This document shows positions 34,201 to 42,870 of a stretch of DNA of 64,000 nt, one piece after another. The notes beneath the pieces were generated by a model. It was given only the letters and a program-made list of their open reading frames with translations, did no database searches and was not told the DNA's origin. The position numbers and the translations under genes were made by a program. The stretch covers positions 27,984-91,983 of the forward strand of contig CAMYLV010000027.1 of NCBI GenBank assembly GCA_947259495.1, given 5' to 3'. How positions within the stretch are numbered: position 1 is the stretch's first letter; each line of letters opens with the position of its first letter. Source of the DNA: an uncultured Desulfobacterales bacterium. GTDB lineage: Bacteria > Desulfobacterota > Desulfobacteria > Desulfobacterales > JAHEIW01.

Positions 34201-35431
34201 CCAGCCAGGTCCGGATATTTAAAATGTGGGTTTTGTTGACCTGTATTTGCCAGTTATTGTCTACACCCTGAATGTTCGGCGCGGCAAAGCCCAGATCAAT
34301 GACCGAATCAATGAAAAAATTAATGAGGTCGATATCGTCGGTTTTATAAACACCTTTTCCCATATTGAGCACACAATTTAGCGACGTGGCCGGGTACATG
34401 CTGGCGCGCTCTTTTAAAATGGAAAAGGTTTTCTGGATCAGGTGCTGGATGTCACGGTAATTTTCATTTTCGATAATCCAGCCCAGTGTCTGATTGATAT
34501 CCCGTAAGGTTTCCTCATGAATGAGCGCTAAACCGGCAATGCTCATAATGTGAAACAAAAATATGAGCTTGAGATGCCGGCCGCGCCCGCTTTCGCCTGA
34601 TTTGTTCAGCAGACGCAGCGGGATCTGGCGGTATTGTTCGACAATCTGATTAAATCCGGGCAGCTCAAGGAGCGAAGCCAGCGTCTGGTCGGATTTCAGA
34701 TGTTGATCACGTGTCATCCGCTCCAGCTGATGATTCCAGTCTGCCAGCTGCGAATGCGAAATGTTTTTAAAAACTTCGGCAAATGAGCTGCGCTGATCAA
34801 TCTCGGAAACTTCCCCTTCAAACCATGCCCGGGGATCACTTTCGCCCAACCAATAACCATAGCTAAAATTATAAAATTTTATTAACAACCGGTTGATTGC
34901 TCTATAAACACCATCTGATTTGGGCGCGCACTTTAGAAAGGTCTCGGCCAACCGGTTGATTTGATAATAGCTGCGGGTAAAGAGGGCGAAAAGGTTGTCG
35001 GGTAGATGGGCGATTCTCAAAAAGGCGCTGTCGATACAGGGCAAAAATGCCTTCAGATCCGAGTCGGAATCCCTGACGACTTTTTGCAAAAACAGCTGCA
35101 GGTTATCAATGGCATCGACCTTGACATCCATTTCAACATCCGACTCAACGGCGTCAAAGAATATATCGATTAATAGATTTGCTGCGGCCGGGCCTTTGCG
35201 ATGATTTTTAATCAGATGAAAATATTCGAGGGAATACTTGCGGGTTTCGGTCACAATGAAACGCCAGTTTTTGTACGGATGGGACAGTTCTTTTAAAAGG
35301 GTGTTCAACCCGTCCATCAGTCCGTAATATTGGGACATGACTTCCTGAAGGGTTGAATATTTGGCATCTATGGCGACATCGACATGATAATCCGCCAGAT
35401 TAACTTCAAGCGCTTTGGATTTAACTTTCAC
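31235..35431 (-). CDS. Large ATP-grasp/phosphohistidine protein (PPDK-like, no PEP barrel)
   Basis: The 1398-aa protein starts at GTG 35431 with AAGG 8 nt upstream. Residues 1 to about 880 are a helical region I do not recognise. Then comes a pyruvate-phosphate-dikinase-type ATP-grasp domain (from about 890: GIIYLGNKGLNMVRLKSFG, PGFIITTEVF, SVRSGSSISQPGMMDT). Near the C terminus is the phosphohistidine swivelling domain with His1333 in GGMTSHAAVVAHRLG. The protein ends about 65 residues later, so the PEP/pyruvate TIM barrel of true PPDK or PEP synthase is absent. Known relatives lacking the barrel, such as rifampin phosphotransferase, phosphorylate another acceptor. Coupling to gap (2-nt gap) suggests central carbon metabolism or its regulation. 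Confidence 0.8.
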   Translation of the reverse strand: MKVKSKALEVNLADYHVDVAIDAKYSTLQEVMSQYYGLMDGLNTLLKELSHPYKNWRFIVTETRKYSLEYFHLIKNHRKGPAAANLLIDIFFDAVESDVEMDVKVDAIDNLQLFLQKVVRDSDSDLKAFLPCIDSAFLRIAHLPDNLFALFTRSYYQINRLAETFLKCAPKSDGVYRAINRLLIKFYNFSYGYWLGESDPRAWFEGEVSEIDQRSSFAEVFKNISHSQLADWNHQLERMTRDQHLKSDQTLASLLELPGFNQIVEQYRQIPLRLLNKSGESGRGRHLKLIFLFHIMSIAGLALIHEETLRDINQTLGWIIENENYRDIQHLIQKTFSILKERASMYPATSLNCVLNMGKGVYKTDDIDLINFFIDSVIDLGFAAPNIQGVDNNWQIQVNKTHILNIRTWLELIELDPKRSVRLLSALIIHLSLCGVFIKDIDLFPRDITQLLNSSIGPVFNLAKQLTRLFPVYFNDIGAEGRLRDISTRIDEISRRRDILIHYLRKQSHVESSNRIIDLMEAVLYFWQTRDKRRLAPYVPPVIYDQIETQGPFIDGVFQIMSCLTEKGIRNPNDLLAVSEKNLSQWLATIEGVPALDLERIELAAAFYKMLNQKYNFDLNELDAYLAQLRTEALPDLNRLEMAFVEPDFHKRLFMLLEYMEKLQAVIVSDESFEIRQDIYKKRHITIDIPSMYGSYHEMKFDCLGLTFRIESLVNVLFEELIENIDLSLITKATFHQIYSLLRLFDRALKLDGISSKEFERQLEFLAHSLEDKGFTLTQYLDIFKGFAQAVKNMVNDYFNNIHGQNLTRIFVQTPLDTLLPKFLPSDETINSENLQLRVSEIFFRDRIALSLGLQQLDLFLSRILSTLFQQSYKLPKEKLQRLLLYDPQNAITPIDSSLARLTGIIYLGNKGLNMVRLKSFGYPIPPGFIITTEVFRCREIIESYPPAQQNFKEKIIGNISALEKVTGKVFGDRQNPLLLSVRSGSSISQPGMMDTLLDVGNNEEISEGIAAKSGNVWFAWDNYRRFLQCYGMAFGLERDDFDAIISESKQRLGIPLKKEFTGKQMREVALTYKRLIQDAGIEVVEDPYEQLHLAINRVLASWESSRAMAYRRIIGISEDWGTAVTVQAMVYGNISQQSGTGVVFTHNPRWSGDTLKLWGDFTIGNQGEDVVAGLVKTMPISIFQQEIEMRETDVTMQTHFPEIYRALEGWAHDLIDERGWSPQEIEFTFEGPSPDDLYLLQTRDMAIRERKQVLTFDFEEDPQELYLGHGVGVSGGAMSGRLVFSLEEIEEWRVMDPGANLILARNDTVPDDIQEIHAADGLLTARGGMTSHAAVVAHRLGKTCVVSVTNLDCNEKEKYCEFNQLKIKSGEHISIDGHEGPVYQGLIKVKEARKGAN

Positions 35432-35479
35432 CGTTTAACCTTCCTCGACGAAACAGCCAACCAAACAAAAAGCTTTCAC

Positions 35480-35706
35480 GTTTCGGGTTTCAGGTGTTCG
35501 TCCACTGGTTCAAAGGTTCAACGTTCAAAGGTTAGACAACTGGATAAAGAGGACTGAGTGCTGAGGATTAAGGACTAAGTCCTGTCCATGTAGGCGATTG
35601 CCACAAACAACAGATCGGAACCTGGCACTTAAAACCTGAAACTTCAGAACCCAGAACTCTGAACCTTTGAACCCTGAACCCGGGAACAGAACCGCTGAAC
35701 CCTGAT
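35480..35706. repeat. Low-complexity inverted repeat (GGTTCAAAGG / GAACCCTGAAACC words)
   Basis: The 538-nt gap upstream of the ATP-grasp gene has no credible ORF. Its first part (35480-35534) holds GGTTCAAAGGTTCAACG words. The second (35629-35706) holds many GAACCCTGAAACC-type words with complementary sense. Between them are AGGACTGAGTGCTGAGGATT-type words. The remainder, 35707-35865, shows nothing I can name. Confidence 0.55.
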
Positions 35707-35865
35707 AAGCGTACCAAAGATCACAGCCAATTTCAAGGAAACGCAATCGGGAGAAAGATTCCCGGTCTTCTAATCCGGCACACTGCGCTGCGGTAATCAT
35801 CAGCGAAATGAAAGAGACGGTTATTTGTTATTCGTTATATGGACAACAAACGACCAACAGATGAT

Positions 35866-35900
35866 AAAAAAAGCCCCCCCATACCGGGAGAGGCTTTTTA
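35866..35900 (-). terminator. Terminator of the acs operon
   Basis: AAAAAAGCCCCCCC and GGGAGAGGCTTTTT form a stem with two mismatches around ATACC, with a T run on the minus-strand 3' side. It lies 70 nt after the acsE stop codon and ends the minus-strand acs transcript. Runs on both sides allow bidirectional use. Confidence 0.7.
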
Positions 35901-35969
35901 GATGATCAAATTCCATTAACGAATAACGCCGAATTAAGCGTTTTTAGCTCAAATCGGCTTGTACAAACG

Positions 35970-36860
35970 CTATATTTCGAGCCATGAGTCTGAATATAAT
36001 GACTTACCGAGAATGACATCCACCGTCTTGGCGTAATTTTGCATCTCTTCGGAGAGTGACGCCATGTCCGGATCGTTGCCGTCCAGCATCCCGTATATCA
36101 GATCGACGATGTCCTGGCGCTTGCCTTTGGCAATATCGATCAGGGTGTCATCCAGGGGGTCTGCAATTACCGAATACATGCCGTACTTTTCAAGCATGAC
36201 CATATAGGTCTGATTCAAAATCGGGCGCAGGTGGTCCGGCGGCCCGTTGGAAATATTGGAAAGCCCACAGGTACTTTTGGACTCCGGCGCAATTTCGGGC
36301 AGCATTTGCTGAAAGGTCATCAGGCTTATCAGCTGGGGCTGCTGAATATTAACGGGGGTAACGATTCCGTCAACCCAGATCTTATCATTGGGAATTCCGG
36401 CTTCATTGGCGAAGTAAAGCAGCTCAACAGCCAGCGCCGCCCGTTCATTTTCATCCCGCGGCAAGCCTTCCGGCCCCCACATCAGGGCGATAAAGTCCGC
36501 ATTGTGTTCAACCGCCAGTGGAACCATTCGTTCATATCGCTCGGGGCGGACCATAATGGAGTTAATCAGCGGTGGCCGGGATGTATCCTTGTAAACCTTG
36601 AGTGCAGCCCCGATGGCATCGATATTGGATGTATCCAATGCCAGCGGCACATCCGGGACAACTTCCTGAACCGTCTGCACCACCCAAGGCATCAGTTCAT
36701 GGCCGTCTTTTTTAGCCGGACCGAGGTTGATGTCGATGTAATCCATCCCCTTTTCCTTCTGGAAAAGGGCTTCCTCCTGGATCGGCTTGGGATCCCTTTC
36801 TTTGTAAGCCGCGCCGATCTTTTTCGATATGACGTTTAAGCTTTCTCCGATTAAATACAT
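35970..36860 (-). CDS. acsE: Methyl-THF:corrinoid/iron-sulfur protein methyltransferase
   Basis: AcsE moves the methyl group of methyltetrahydrofolate to the cobalt of the corrinoid/iron-sulfur protein, linking the folate and carbonyl branches of the Wood-Ljungdahl pathway. The 296-aa protein has the pterin-binding TIM-barrel fold, with MYLIGESLNVISKKIG at the N terminus, DYIDINLGPAKKDG, ALDTSNIDAIGAAL and STCGLSNISNGPP. Length and motifs are typical of AcsE rather than of dihydropteroate synthase or MetH. GGGAGGGAGGGTGT precedes ATG 36860. It is the last gene of the minus-strand cluster after acsC; a 214-nt gap with an inverted repeat separates them. Confidence 0.93.
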   Translation of the reverse strand: MYLIGESLNVISKKIGAAYKERDPKPIQEEALFQKEKGMDYIDINLGPAKKDGHELMPWVVQTVQEVVPDVPLALDTSNIDAIGAALKVYKDTSRPPLINSIMVRPERYERMVPLAVEHNADFIALMWGPEGLPRDENERAALAVELLYFANEAGIPNDKIWVDGIVTPVNIQQPQLISLMTFQQMLPEIAPESKSTCGLSNISNGPPDHLRPILNQTYMVMLEKYGMYSVIADPLDDTLIDIAKGKRQDIVDLIYGMLDGNDPDMASLSEEMQNYAKTVDVILGKSLYSDSWLEI

Positions 36861-36945
36861 ACACCCTCCCTCCCATTAGGTTGGCAAATTTATAACATGG
36901 TGAATGGTGAGTGCTACTTTATCAAACTATAATGATTCCCTCAAT

Positions 36946-37060
36946 GGGAATCATGGAATAGTGGAAGAATGGGTTTCGCACAAATGAGCCACCTGTACTA
37001 TAAGACCTGGCTCATAAACAACTAAAAAATGCCCCATCTTCCATTGTTCCGGTATTCCTG
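36946..37060. repeat. Low-complexity inverted repeat (GGAATAGTGGAAG word) with nested stem
   Basis: The left arm GGAATCATGGAATAGTGGAA (36946-36975) pairs with the right arm CCATCTTCCATTGTTCC and following words (37027-37060). Between them ATGAGCCA and TGGCTCAT form a second stem. It lies between acsC and acsE, so it is probably part of the acs mRNA. Confidence 0.6.
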
Positions 37061-37074
37061 CAATCCCCGTGGTC

Positions 37075-38415
37075 CTATTTTGCCTTGAGGAATCCAGGGA
37101 TATGAGCCGCTTCTCTGGGCCCTACCGTAATCTTCCAGCCTGACAGTTCCTCTTCAACTTCCCCGGCAATGGCGGCGGCATACCCCGGAATGATGAGTTC
37201 CTGATGCTTGACCTTGTCTGCGATTCCGGATTTCTTGACGAACATACCGACGTCATCACCGGCAAATTTACCGGCGGCCCAGGCCGTCATGACCGAAAGC
37301 CCTTCGGAGTCTTTGATCAGCAGCCAGGACGGAACCCGACTGCCTTCAATTTCACCGGAAACGATAAAGTAAGTCAGCGCGAAATTGGTCGTCACCAGCA
37401 CCGGTGAATTTTCATCCGGATTATTGACTTCATAAATGCCTTCGGTCACCGTCATGGGCCGCTGGGGATCGGTATAAATATTTAAGCGTTCCAGCAGGAG
37501 GGGGAACAAACTTTCGCCGGCAAAATCCGATAGGACAACGATGCCGCCGTATTTGGCCACAAACGTTCCGGCAATCAATGTCTCCATGTCCAGATTTGAG
37601 GCCATCTCGCTCGGAAAGAGGATGGTCGGATAGCCCACTGAGCGGTTCAGGTCTTTAAGAGCCGCCCGGCGAATGGCTACCTGGTCCTGATGGGCCTGTT
37701 TAATTTCGCGGGATCCCGGGTCCAGAACAATATCTTTAACCCCCATCTCGTTGAGTTTTTCGGTCAACTGTACCAGACCTTCCACCGAATCGGACCGCAC
37801 GGCCACGGGCAAATTTTGTTCCTTGGCCAGTGCACCCAGCTCATCCACATTGTTATTGGTCGCCGCATACAGCAACGGGCGTTTGAATCCGCAAACATCA
37901 ACGGCCGCCTTCATCACGCCGGGGTCTTCAGTCATCAGCACCAGGTTGAACTCAGAGGTATCGGCAATTTTTTTGGCTGCCTTGGCAAATGCATCCTTGT
38001 CGCCATTGACATCTTTGAGCGCCACCAGTTCCGGCCGAAGATTCAAGCCCACCCGTTCAAATTGAAATGCATTCCAGGCTTTTAGTTTGGTTTCGAGATC
38101 CGACTCGGCCACGTCGGATTGAACGGTAGCCGCCAGCAGGGTGGGATTAAAAAAGGTTTTTTCATGACGATACTGAACCGTTTCCCCACCCGTGGTAGCC
38201 GCACGAACACCCTTTCCGATTGGCACCGGGCGAATCGGCGGAGCAGAGGCCTCAGCCAGTTGCTCCCGGGCCTCATCAGAGACATACGGGCAGCTGTCCA
38301 ATTCCGCTTTGCCGGAAGCCAGGTTCATGGCAAATGCCAGACAGGTCGGCACACCGCATTCCTTGCAGTTGGTTTTCGGCAGTAATTTGAAAATCTGAAT
38401 ACCGGTTAATGCCAT
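37075..38415 (-). CDS. acsC: Corrinoid/iron-sulfur protein large subunit
   Basis: AcsC is the [4Fe-4S]-carrying large (gamma) subunit of the CFeSP, which with AcsD holds the cobamide that ferries methyl groups from AcsE to acetyl-CoA synthase. From ATG 38415 (AAGGAGATAAAG upstream) it is 446 aa. The N-terminal iron-sulfur domain shows CKECGVPTC and a later DSCP cysteine. A TIM-barrel region and a C-terminal cobalamin-binding domain follow. The track's longer start at 38484 lies in an inverted repeat and lacks a ribosome site. It follows acsB by about 120 nt. Confidence 0.94.
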   Translation of the reverse strand: MALTGIQIFKLLPKTNCKECGVPTCLAFAMNLASGKAELDSCPYVSDEAREQLAEASAPPIRPVPIGKGVRAATTGGETVQYRHEKTFFNPTLLAATVQSDVAESDLETKLKAWNAFQFERVGLNLRPELVALKDVNGDKDAFAKAAKKIADTSEFNLVLMTEDPGVMKAAVDVCGFKRPLLYAATNNNVDELGALAKEQNLPVAVRSDSVEGLVQLTEKLNEMGVKDIVLDPGSREIKQAHQDQVAIRRAALKDLNRSVGYPTILFPSEMASNLDMETLIAGTFVAKYGGIVVLSDFAGESLFPLLLERLNIYTDPQRPMTVTEGIYEVNNPDENSPVLVTTNFALTYFIVSGEIEGSRVPSWLLIKDSEGLSVMTAWAAGKFAGDDVGMFVKKSGIADKVKHQELIIPGYAAAIAGEVEEELSGWKITVGPREAAHIPGFLKAK

Positions 38416-38439
38416 CTTTATCTCCTTATCTACGAGTCG

Positions 38440-38526
38440 CGTTTTACGCGTTCGGGTTCCGGGTCGGGTTTGCGAATGGCGCATTCATTTTGCTAAACAC
38501 GCAACCCGCAACCCGTATGCCCGCAA
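38440..38526. repeat. Low-complexity inverted repeat (GGGTTCCGGGTCGGGTT word) inside acs operon
   Basis: The left arm TTCGGGTTCCGGGTCGGGTT (within 38440-38474) pairs with the right arm CGCAACCCGCAACCCGTATG (38499-38526). It lies between acsB and acsC, two genes whose products act in one complex, and would form a strong hairpin in the operon mRNA. Confidence 0.65.
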
Positions 38527-38537
38527 CTGATTTTTTA

Positions 38538-40688
38538 TCACCCGATCAGCGGATCCATTTCCAGGGCCGGATGCTTTTTCTCCTGCAGGAAGGGCAGAAT
38601 CTCTTCCTCGGTTATGCCGACGGTCTCATCCGCAATGCGGTCAACCAGGTCCGGCATTCCGACTTCTTCACCCCGCTTAATCAGCCGTTCGCGGATTTCA
38701 TCTTTCAGGACCTTGGGCATCCAAACCAGGCGTTTAATGCCTCCATCCCCAAGGATGAACTTGCCCTGGGTGATATTGAATTTGGAATGGCCCACAAAGC
38801 CCGGAGAGGATGCGCCGCCACCCATGACACCGGCCAGGGTGGTAAACTTCATGCCGCAAGGGGTCTCCCCGCTATAATCCCGGCCAACCGTCATGATGCC
38901 GTTGCATTGCGGCAACATGGCGGCAATGCATTCACAGCAACCGCAGGTGGTCATGGGGTCATAGACCATGGAATAAAAGTTGTAGTGGTCCACGGCCCCG
39001 CGCGAAGCTTTTTGCACAAATTCATTGACGCCTTTCCACTGACCCAGAACCGGATCCAGGCATTCGCCCTTTTCGATCGGCTGATTGGGACCGGTGGGAT
39101 TGATTTCAAAGGACGCCTTGCAGTCCATCCAGTTATAGGCCCCGCACAATCCGGTCCGCTCGGGACTTACCGTACAGACGTGATTGGGGGCAAATGACTG
39201 GCACAGGGTGCAGGAATAATAGGTTTCCACATCTTCATCGGTCATCTTTTCCACACGCTCGTCGCGGGTTTTGTATTCGGCCCGGGCGCGCTTGGTCAGT
39301 TCATCCACATCCTTTTTCCCGGTGTAAAGGGTGACCTGGACTTTGTCGACGATTTTCTGAAAATCCTGGTGGAACTTGGCGTGCAGCACCGTGCCGATAT
39401 CTTTTAAGGTGAATCCCTTTTCGATGGCCGCTTTGCTGACCCGGATCCAGGAAATGTCGCGCTGGCCGATATGCATGATCCCCTGAATATAGTTGATCAG
39501 GTGATGGATCTGACGCTCGATGATCGGCTCAAAATCGGTCTGAAATTCACGCCCGGCAATCTGGACATAAATGCCCAGCGGCATGGTTTCGCCCTCTTTA
39601 ATTTCGGTGATTTCCGGGCCGATAACCTCAACTTTGCCGTCGTCGATTTCATTCATTTCAGCCATCTTGACCAGCTCGGTACACTGGGTTTTACCCCCGC
39701 CCATCTGCGCATACAGGTCCGCACCGCGCACACGCTCACCTTCATAGGCCGGCCCGAAAGAGCAGGGAATCTCGATCGAAGACACGCTCACTTTCAAGCC
39801 GCGGACTTCAACTGATTTTTGGACCATTTCTTCATGGCGCACGTTGGCCACCACGTGCTCATATGTACAAATTCCGGTGGGCAGAACCTCGGGGATGTCG
39901 GTGTCGGCCAGGGTCGGAAAACCCCAGTTGACGCATCCTGCAGCCGCACCGGCCCAATCGGTTCCGACTTCACCCAGGGCATTCACGAAGGCAAAGATGC
40001 GGTTCTTATTGTACAGCAGCATCGTTTTATAATCCCCCGGTTGAACATTGCCGAAGGCCATGGCCGCCCGGTTGGCAAAGCCCAGGGCAAAAATAGCCGA
40101 CGAAATATAGGGACCGAAGGGCACAATTCGCGTGTTCCAGCCGATCTGAACATCGGCTTCGAGCAACTGCTGGGCCACCGAAGTGTTATTGTGACCGGCG
40201 GCCAGAAAAATGTAAAGACTGCGTCTCTGGTATTCCTCGACAATCATTTTGGCGATCTCGGGATCCGGTGCCGCCCCTACAATGGCGGCAAAGCCCGGTG
40301 CGGAACCGTCCACAAACTCGACCCCGCGTTTACGAAAGACGGTGTCATCGGCGGCCCCCAGCCAGATTTTTCCGGCTTCCTCGTCGATATCTTCGGAATG
40401 CAGGTAAAAATCCGGTTCGTTCAAGTAGCGTAAAGCCTCCCTGATCTCAAAGGCAAACAGGGTGGCCATACCGGCATCCAGCAGCGGCCCCAGGTAGGGC
40501 AAATGGTTCATGCCTTTGATGTGCGGCGGCAAAAGTTTGCGCGTCACATCCAGCGCTTTTTGAATGTCTTCCAGGGTTTCAACTTTAATTCCCAACAGCG
40601 AATAAATCGCTTTTTGATATTCACCTTCAACCTGCGACACAACGTTGTAGCCACCTTGAATCGCGGCAAATGCAACTAACTTAGACAT
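38538..40688 (-). CDS. acsB: Acetyl-CoA synthase (CODH/ACS beta subunit)
   Basis: AcsB makes acetyl-CoA from CO, CoA and the methyl group of CFeSP at the nickel-containing A cluster; it can also run in the cleavage direction. The 716-aa length is close to the acetogen enzyme. The iron-sulfur ligands lie in SCTLCQSFAPNHVC and TGLCGAYNW. The distal nickel is held by the Cys-Gly-Cys of TTCGCCECIAAML. GGAGGCAACTGT precedes ATG 40688. It lies between cooS (64 nt upstream) and acsC. Whether the organism uses the cluster for CO2 fixation or acetate oxidation cannot be told from the window. Confidence 0.97.
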   Translation of the reverse strand: MSKLVAFAAIQGGYNVVSQVEGEYQKAIYSLLGIKVETLEDIQKALDVTRKLLPPHIKGMNHLPYLGPLLDAGMATLFAFEIREALRYLNEPDFYLHSEDIDEEAGKIWLGAADDTVFRKRGVEFVDGSAPGFAAIVGAAPDPEIAKMIVEEYQRRSLYIFLAAGHNNTSVAQQLLEADVQIGWNTRIVPFGPYISSAIFALGFANRAAMAFGNVQPGDYKTMLLYNKNRIFAFVNALGEVGTDWAGAAAGCVNWGFPTLADTDIPEVLPTGICTYEHVVANVRHEEMVQKSVEVRGLKVSVSSIEIPCSFGPAYEGERVRGADLYAQMGGGKTQCTELVKMAEMNEIDDGKVEVIGPEITEIKEGETMPLGIYVQIAGREFQTDFEPIIERQIHHLINYIQGIMHIGQRDISWIRVSKAAIEKGFTLKDIGTVLHAKFHQDFQKIVDKVQVTLYTGKKDVDELTKRARAEYKTRDERVEKMTDEDVETYYSCTLCQSFAPNHVCTVSPERTGLCGAYNWMDCKASFEINPTGPNQPIEKGECLDPVLGQWKGVNEFVQKASRGAVDHYNFYSMVYDPMTTCGCCECIAAMLPQCNGIMTVGRDYSGETPCGMKFTTLAGVMGGGASSPGFVGHSKFNITQGKFILGDGGIKRLVWMPKVLKDEIRERLIKRGEEVGMPDLVDRIADETVGITEEEILPFLQEKKHPALEMDPLIG

Positions 40689-40752
40689 ACAGTTGCCTCC
40701 TTTTTTGAGGATTTTGAATTGTTAATTGAGGGATTAAATCCCTGAATTGTTT

Positions 40753-42789
40753 TTATGCTTCGAGTCGCTGGCGATCCGCCATGTCCATCAGGACCCGCTC
40801 GCGCGCTTTGTCGATGCCCAGCGCTTTGCGTTTTTCATCGATATGGGCAATCATCTTACGCGCCATTTCGATCGGATCGGTCGCCAGATCCCACTTACCA
40901 CCGTATATTTTCTCCAGCTCTTCAAACAGATACCGTTGAAAAACCGGGGCGCCGCTGGTCGGCAGATTAACGCCAAACAGGGTGTACACGCCGGAAGCCA
41001 CGAAATACTGACCGATGCTGATGGCTTTTTCGCTCATCCATTCCGGAGCGGCACCGGCGGCCGGCAGATCCTGAATGTCATTGCCCAGACCGCCGGCTTT
41101 GACCACCTCGCTGGCCGCCAGCAAAATCCGGCTGTTGTCCACGCAGGAGCCCAGATGCAGCACCGGCGGGATACCCACGGTTTCACAGACCTCGGCCAGA
41201 CCCGGCCCGCAATATACGTGCGCGGCTCCCGGTGTCAGCAGGCCTTCCATGGCGCAGGCGATTCCGTTGCAGCCGGTGGTCAGAACGATCACATCATTTT
41301 TGACCAATTCCTTGACCAGCGTCAGATGGGCTTCGTTGTGCCGGCTGCGTGCGTTGTTGCAACCGACCACGCCGGCAACACCCCGGATGCGACCGTTGAT
41401 AATGTTGTCATTCAGGGTGTAATAGGAGCCGCGGAAGGAGCCCCCCAGATGATACTGAATCGACTCCACGCCGAAACCCGCAATCTGCGCGGCTTTCTGG
41501 CCGGGAATCATCACGTCGGCGCCTCGGTTTTCGAAGTTATCGATGGCCATTTTAACGATTTTTTTGGCGTCCTCCATGGCGTGGTGCTCGTCGAATTCGA
41601 TGTGGGTGACGTTGTCCTGTTCCATGCGGGCAATCGGGTGGGTGGTGATCAGTTTGGTGTGGAAACATTTGGCCACGTTGGCCAGGTTTTGAAAAACACA
41701 CTGAACATCAACCACCATGGCATCGCAGGCGCCGGTCACGATGGCCAGCTCCTGCTGCAGGAAAGTCCCGGCCGGCGGTACGCCGTGACGCTGCAAAATC
41801 TCGTTGCCGGTGCAGCAAATACCGCCCAGCTGAATACCCTTGGCGCCTTTGGTCTTGGCATACTCCAGCATTTCTTTGGACTGGGCCGCCGCCACGATCA
41901 TCTCGGATAAAACCGGCTCATGCCCGTGAATAATGATATTGACCTGGTCTTCTTTCATGATGCCGAGATTGGCCTCGGATTGAAGCGGAAACGGCGTGCC
42001 GAACATAACATCCTGCAGATCGGTAGCGATCATGGAACCGCCCCAGCCGTCGGCCAGCGCCGCACGGGTGCACTGTTTGACGATGTTTTTGTAGTCCTGA
42101 TCAACACCCATATGGGTGCGATGCATGATCTCCACAATTTCTCTGTCGATGTTGCGCGGCAGCACGCCCAGTTTCTGCCAGCGTTCATAAAGCGGTTTGG
42201 GTGCGCGTTTGAGATAATCCAGCTCGCCTTCGGGCTTGCCCCACTCGGCCATGGCTTTTTGGGCCACCTCGAGTGCGATTTCATCCAGATTACGGTCGAC
42301 TTCTTCACCATCTACTTCGACTTTGATGTCCACCCCGAAATGGGGGGCAATCGCCAGCAGTTTGTTGGGATCTTTGATTTTGTAGTCACCGGTTTCTTTG
42401 TTGGCGACCGATAAAAATACCTCGGCGACATTGCGCCCATGATCCGAATGGGCCGCAGCGCCGGCGGCCACCATGCGCGCAAAATTGCGGGCCGCGATGG
42501 TATTGGCGGTAGCGCCGCATAAGCCCTTGCGCTCGTCTTCGCCTTCGATTCCGGATTTTGGAAGCGGCAGGCGGCAGGGGCCCATGGCACAGTTTTTACA
42601 GCAGGTGCCCTGGATGCCGATGTTACAAGGTTTCATGGTGACGGCTCGATCAAAAATGGTCTCGACACCCAGTTCCTGGGCGCGCCGGATCATCTGCTGA
42701 GTGGCCTGGTCAACGGTGGCCGCCACCGGGTCAGCAACTTTTTTGGCCTTTTCGGGTTTCGCTAGTTTTTTATCAATTGTTTCTGGCAT
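40753..42789 (-). CDS. acsA/cooS: Anaerobic Ni carbon-monoxide dehydrogenase
   Basis: This subunit interconverts CO and CO2 at the nickel-iron-sulfur C cluster and supplies CO to AcsB. The 678-aa length is typical of bifunctional CODH. The N-terminal cysteine motif CNIGIQGTCCKNCAMGPCR binds the B and D clusters. AHSDHGRN carries a conserved histidine next to the C cluster, and further conserved cysteines lie in GICCTGNE, GCNNARS and TGCNGIACAMEG. GGGGAGGAACCACAT precedes ATG 42789. It lies directly after acsD and before acsB with gaps under 85 nt, fitting co-transcription. Confidence 0.96.
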   Translation of the reverse strand: MPETIDKKLAKPEKAKKVADPVAATVDQATQQMIRRAQELGVETIFDRAVTMKPCNIGIQGTCCKNCAMGPCRLPLPKSGIEGEDERKGLCGATANTIAARNFARMVAAGAAAHSDHGRNVAEVFLSVANKETGDYKIKDPNKLLAIAPHFGVDIKVEVDGEEVDRNLDEIALEVAQKAMAEWGKPEGELDYLKRAPKPLYERWQKLGVLPRNIDREIVEIMHRTHMGVDQDYKNIVKQCTRAALADGWGGSMIATDLQDVMFGTPFPLQSEANLGIMKEDQVNIIIHGHEPVLSEMIVAAAQSKEMLEYAKTKGAKGIQLGGICCTGNEILQRHGVPPAGTFLQQELAIVTGACDAMVVDVQCVFQNLANVAKCFHTKLITTHPIARMEQDNVTHIEFDEHHAMEDAKKIVKMAIDNFENRGADVMIPGQKAAQIAGFGVESIQYHLGGSFRGSYYTLNDNIINGRIRGVAGVVGCNNARSRHNEAHLTLVKELVKNDVIVLTTGCNGIACAMEGLLTPGAAHVYCGPGLAEVCETVGIPPVLHLGSCVDNSRILLAASEVVKAGGLGNDIQDLPAAGAAPEWMSEKAISIGQYFVASGVYTLFGVNLPTSGAPVFQRYLFEELEKIYGGKWDLATDPIEMARKMIAHIDEKRKALGIDKARERVLMDMADRQRLEA

Positions 42790-42870
42790 ATGTGGTTCCT
42801 CCCCACGAATGGTGTTGAATTTGACCGTCGATGCTTGTTAAAATCGGGTTTGATCGACGGCCGGTTTTGG

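Noticed and set aside
35525-35800. 91-aa minus-strand ORF in the gap upstream of the ATP-grasp gene
   Set aside because: It lies wholly in low-complexity repeat DNA, has no ribosome site and its protein shows no motif.
38409-39197. 262-aa plus-strand ORF opposite acsB
   Set aside because: Antisense shadow over the A-cluster coding region.
40747-41910. 387-aa plus-strand ORF opposite cooS
   Set aside because: Shadow of the CODH gene; composition is His/Gln/Gly-rich as expected for antisense reading and the sense gene is unambiguous.
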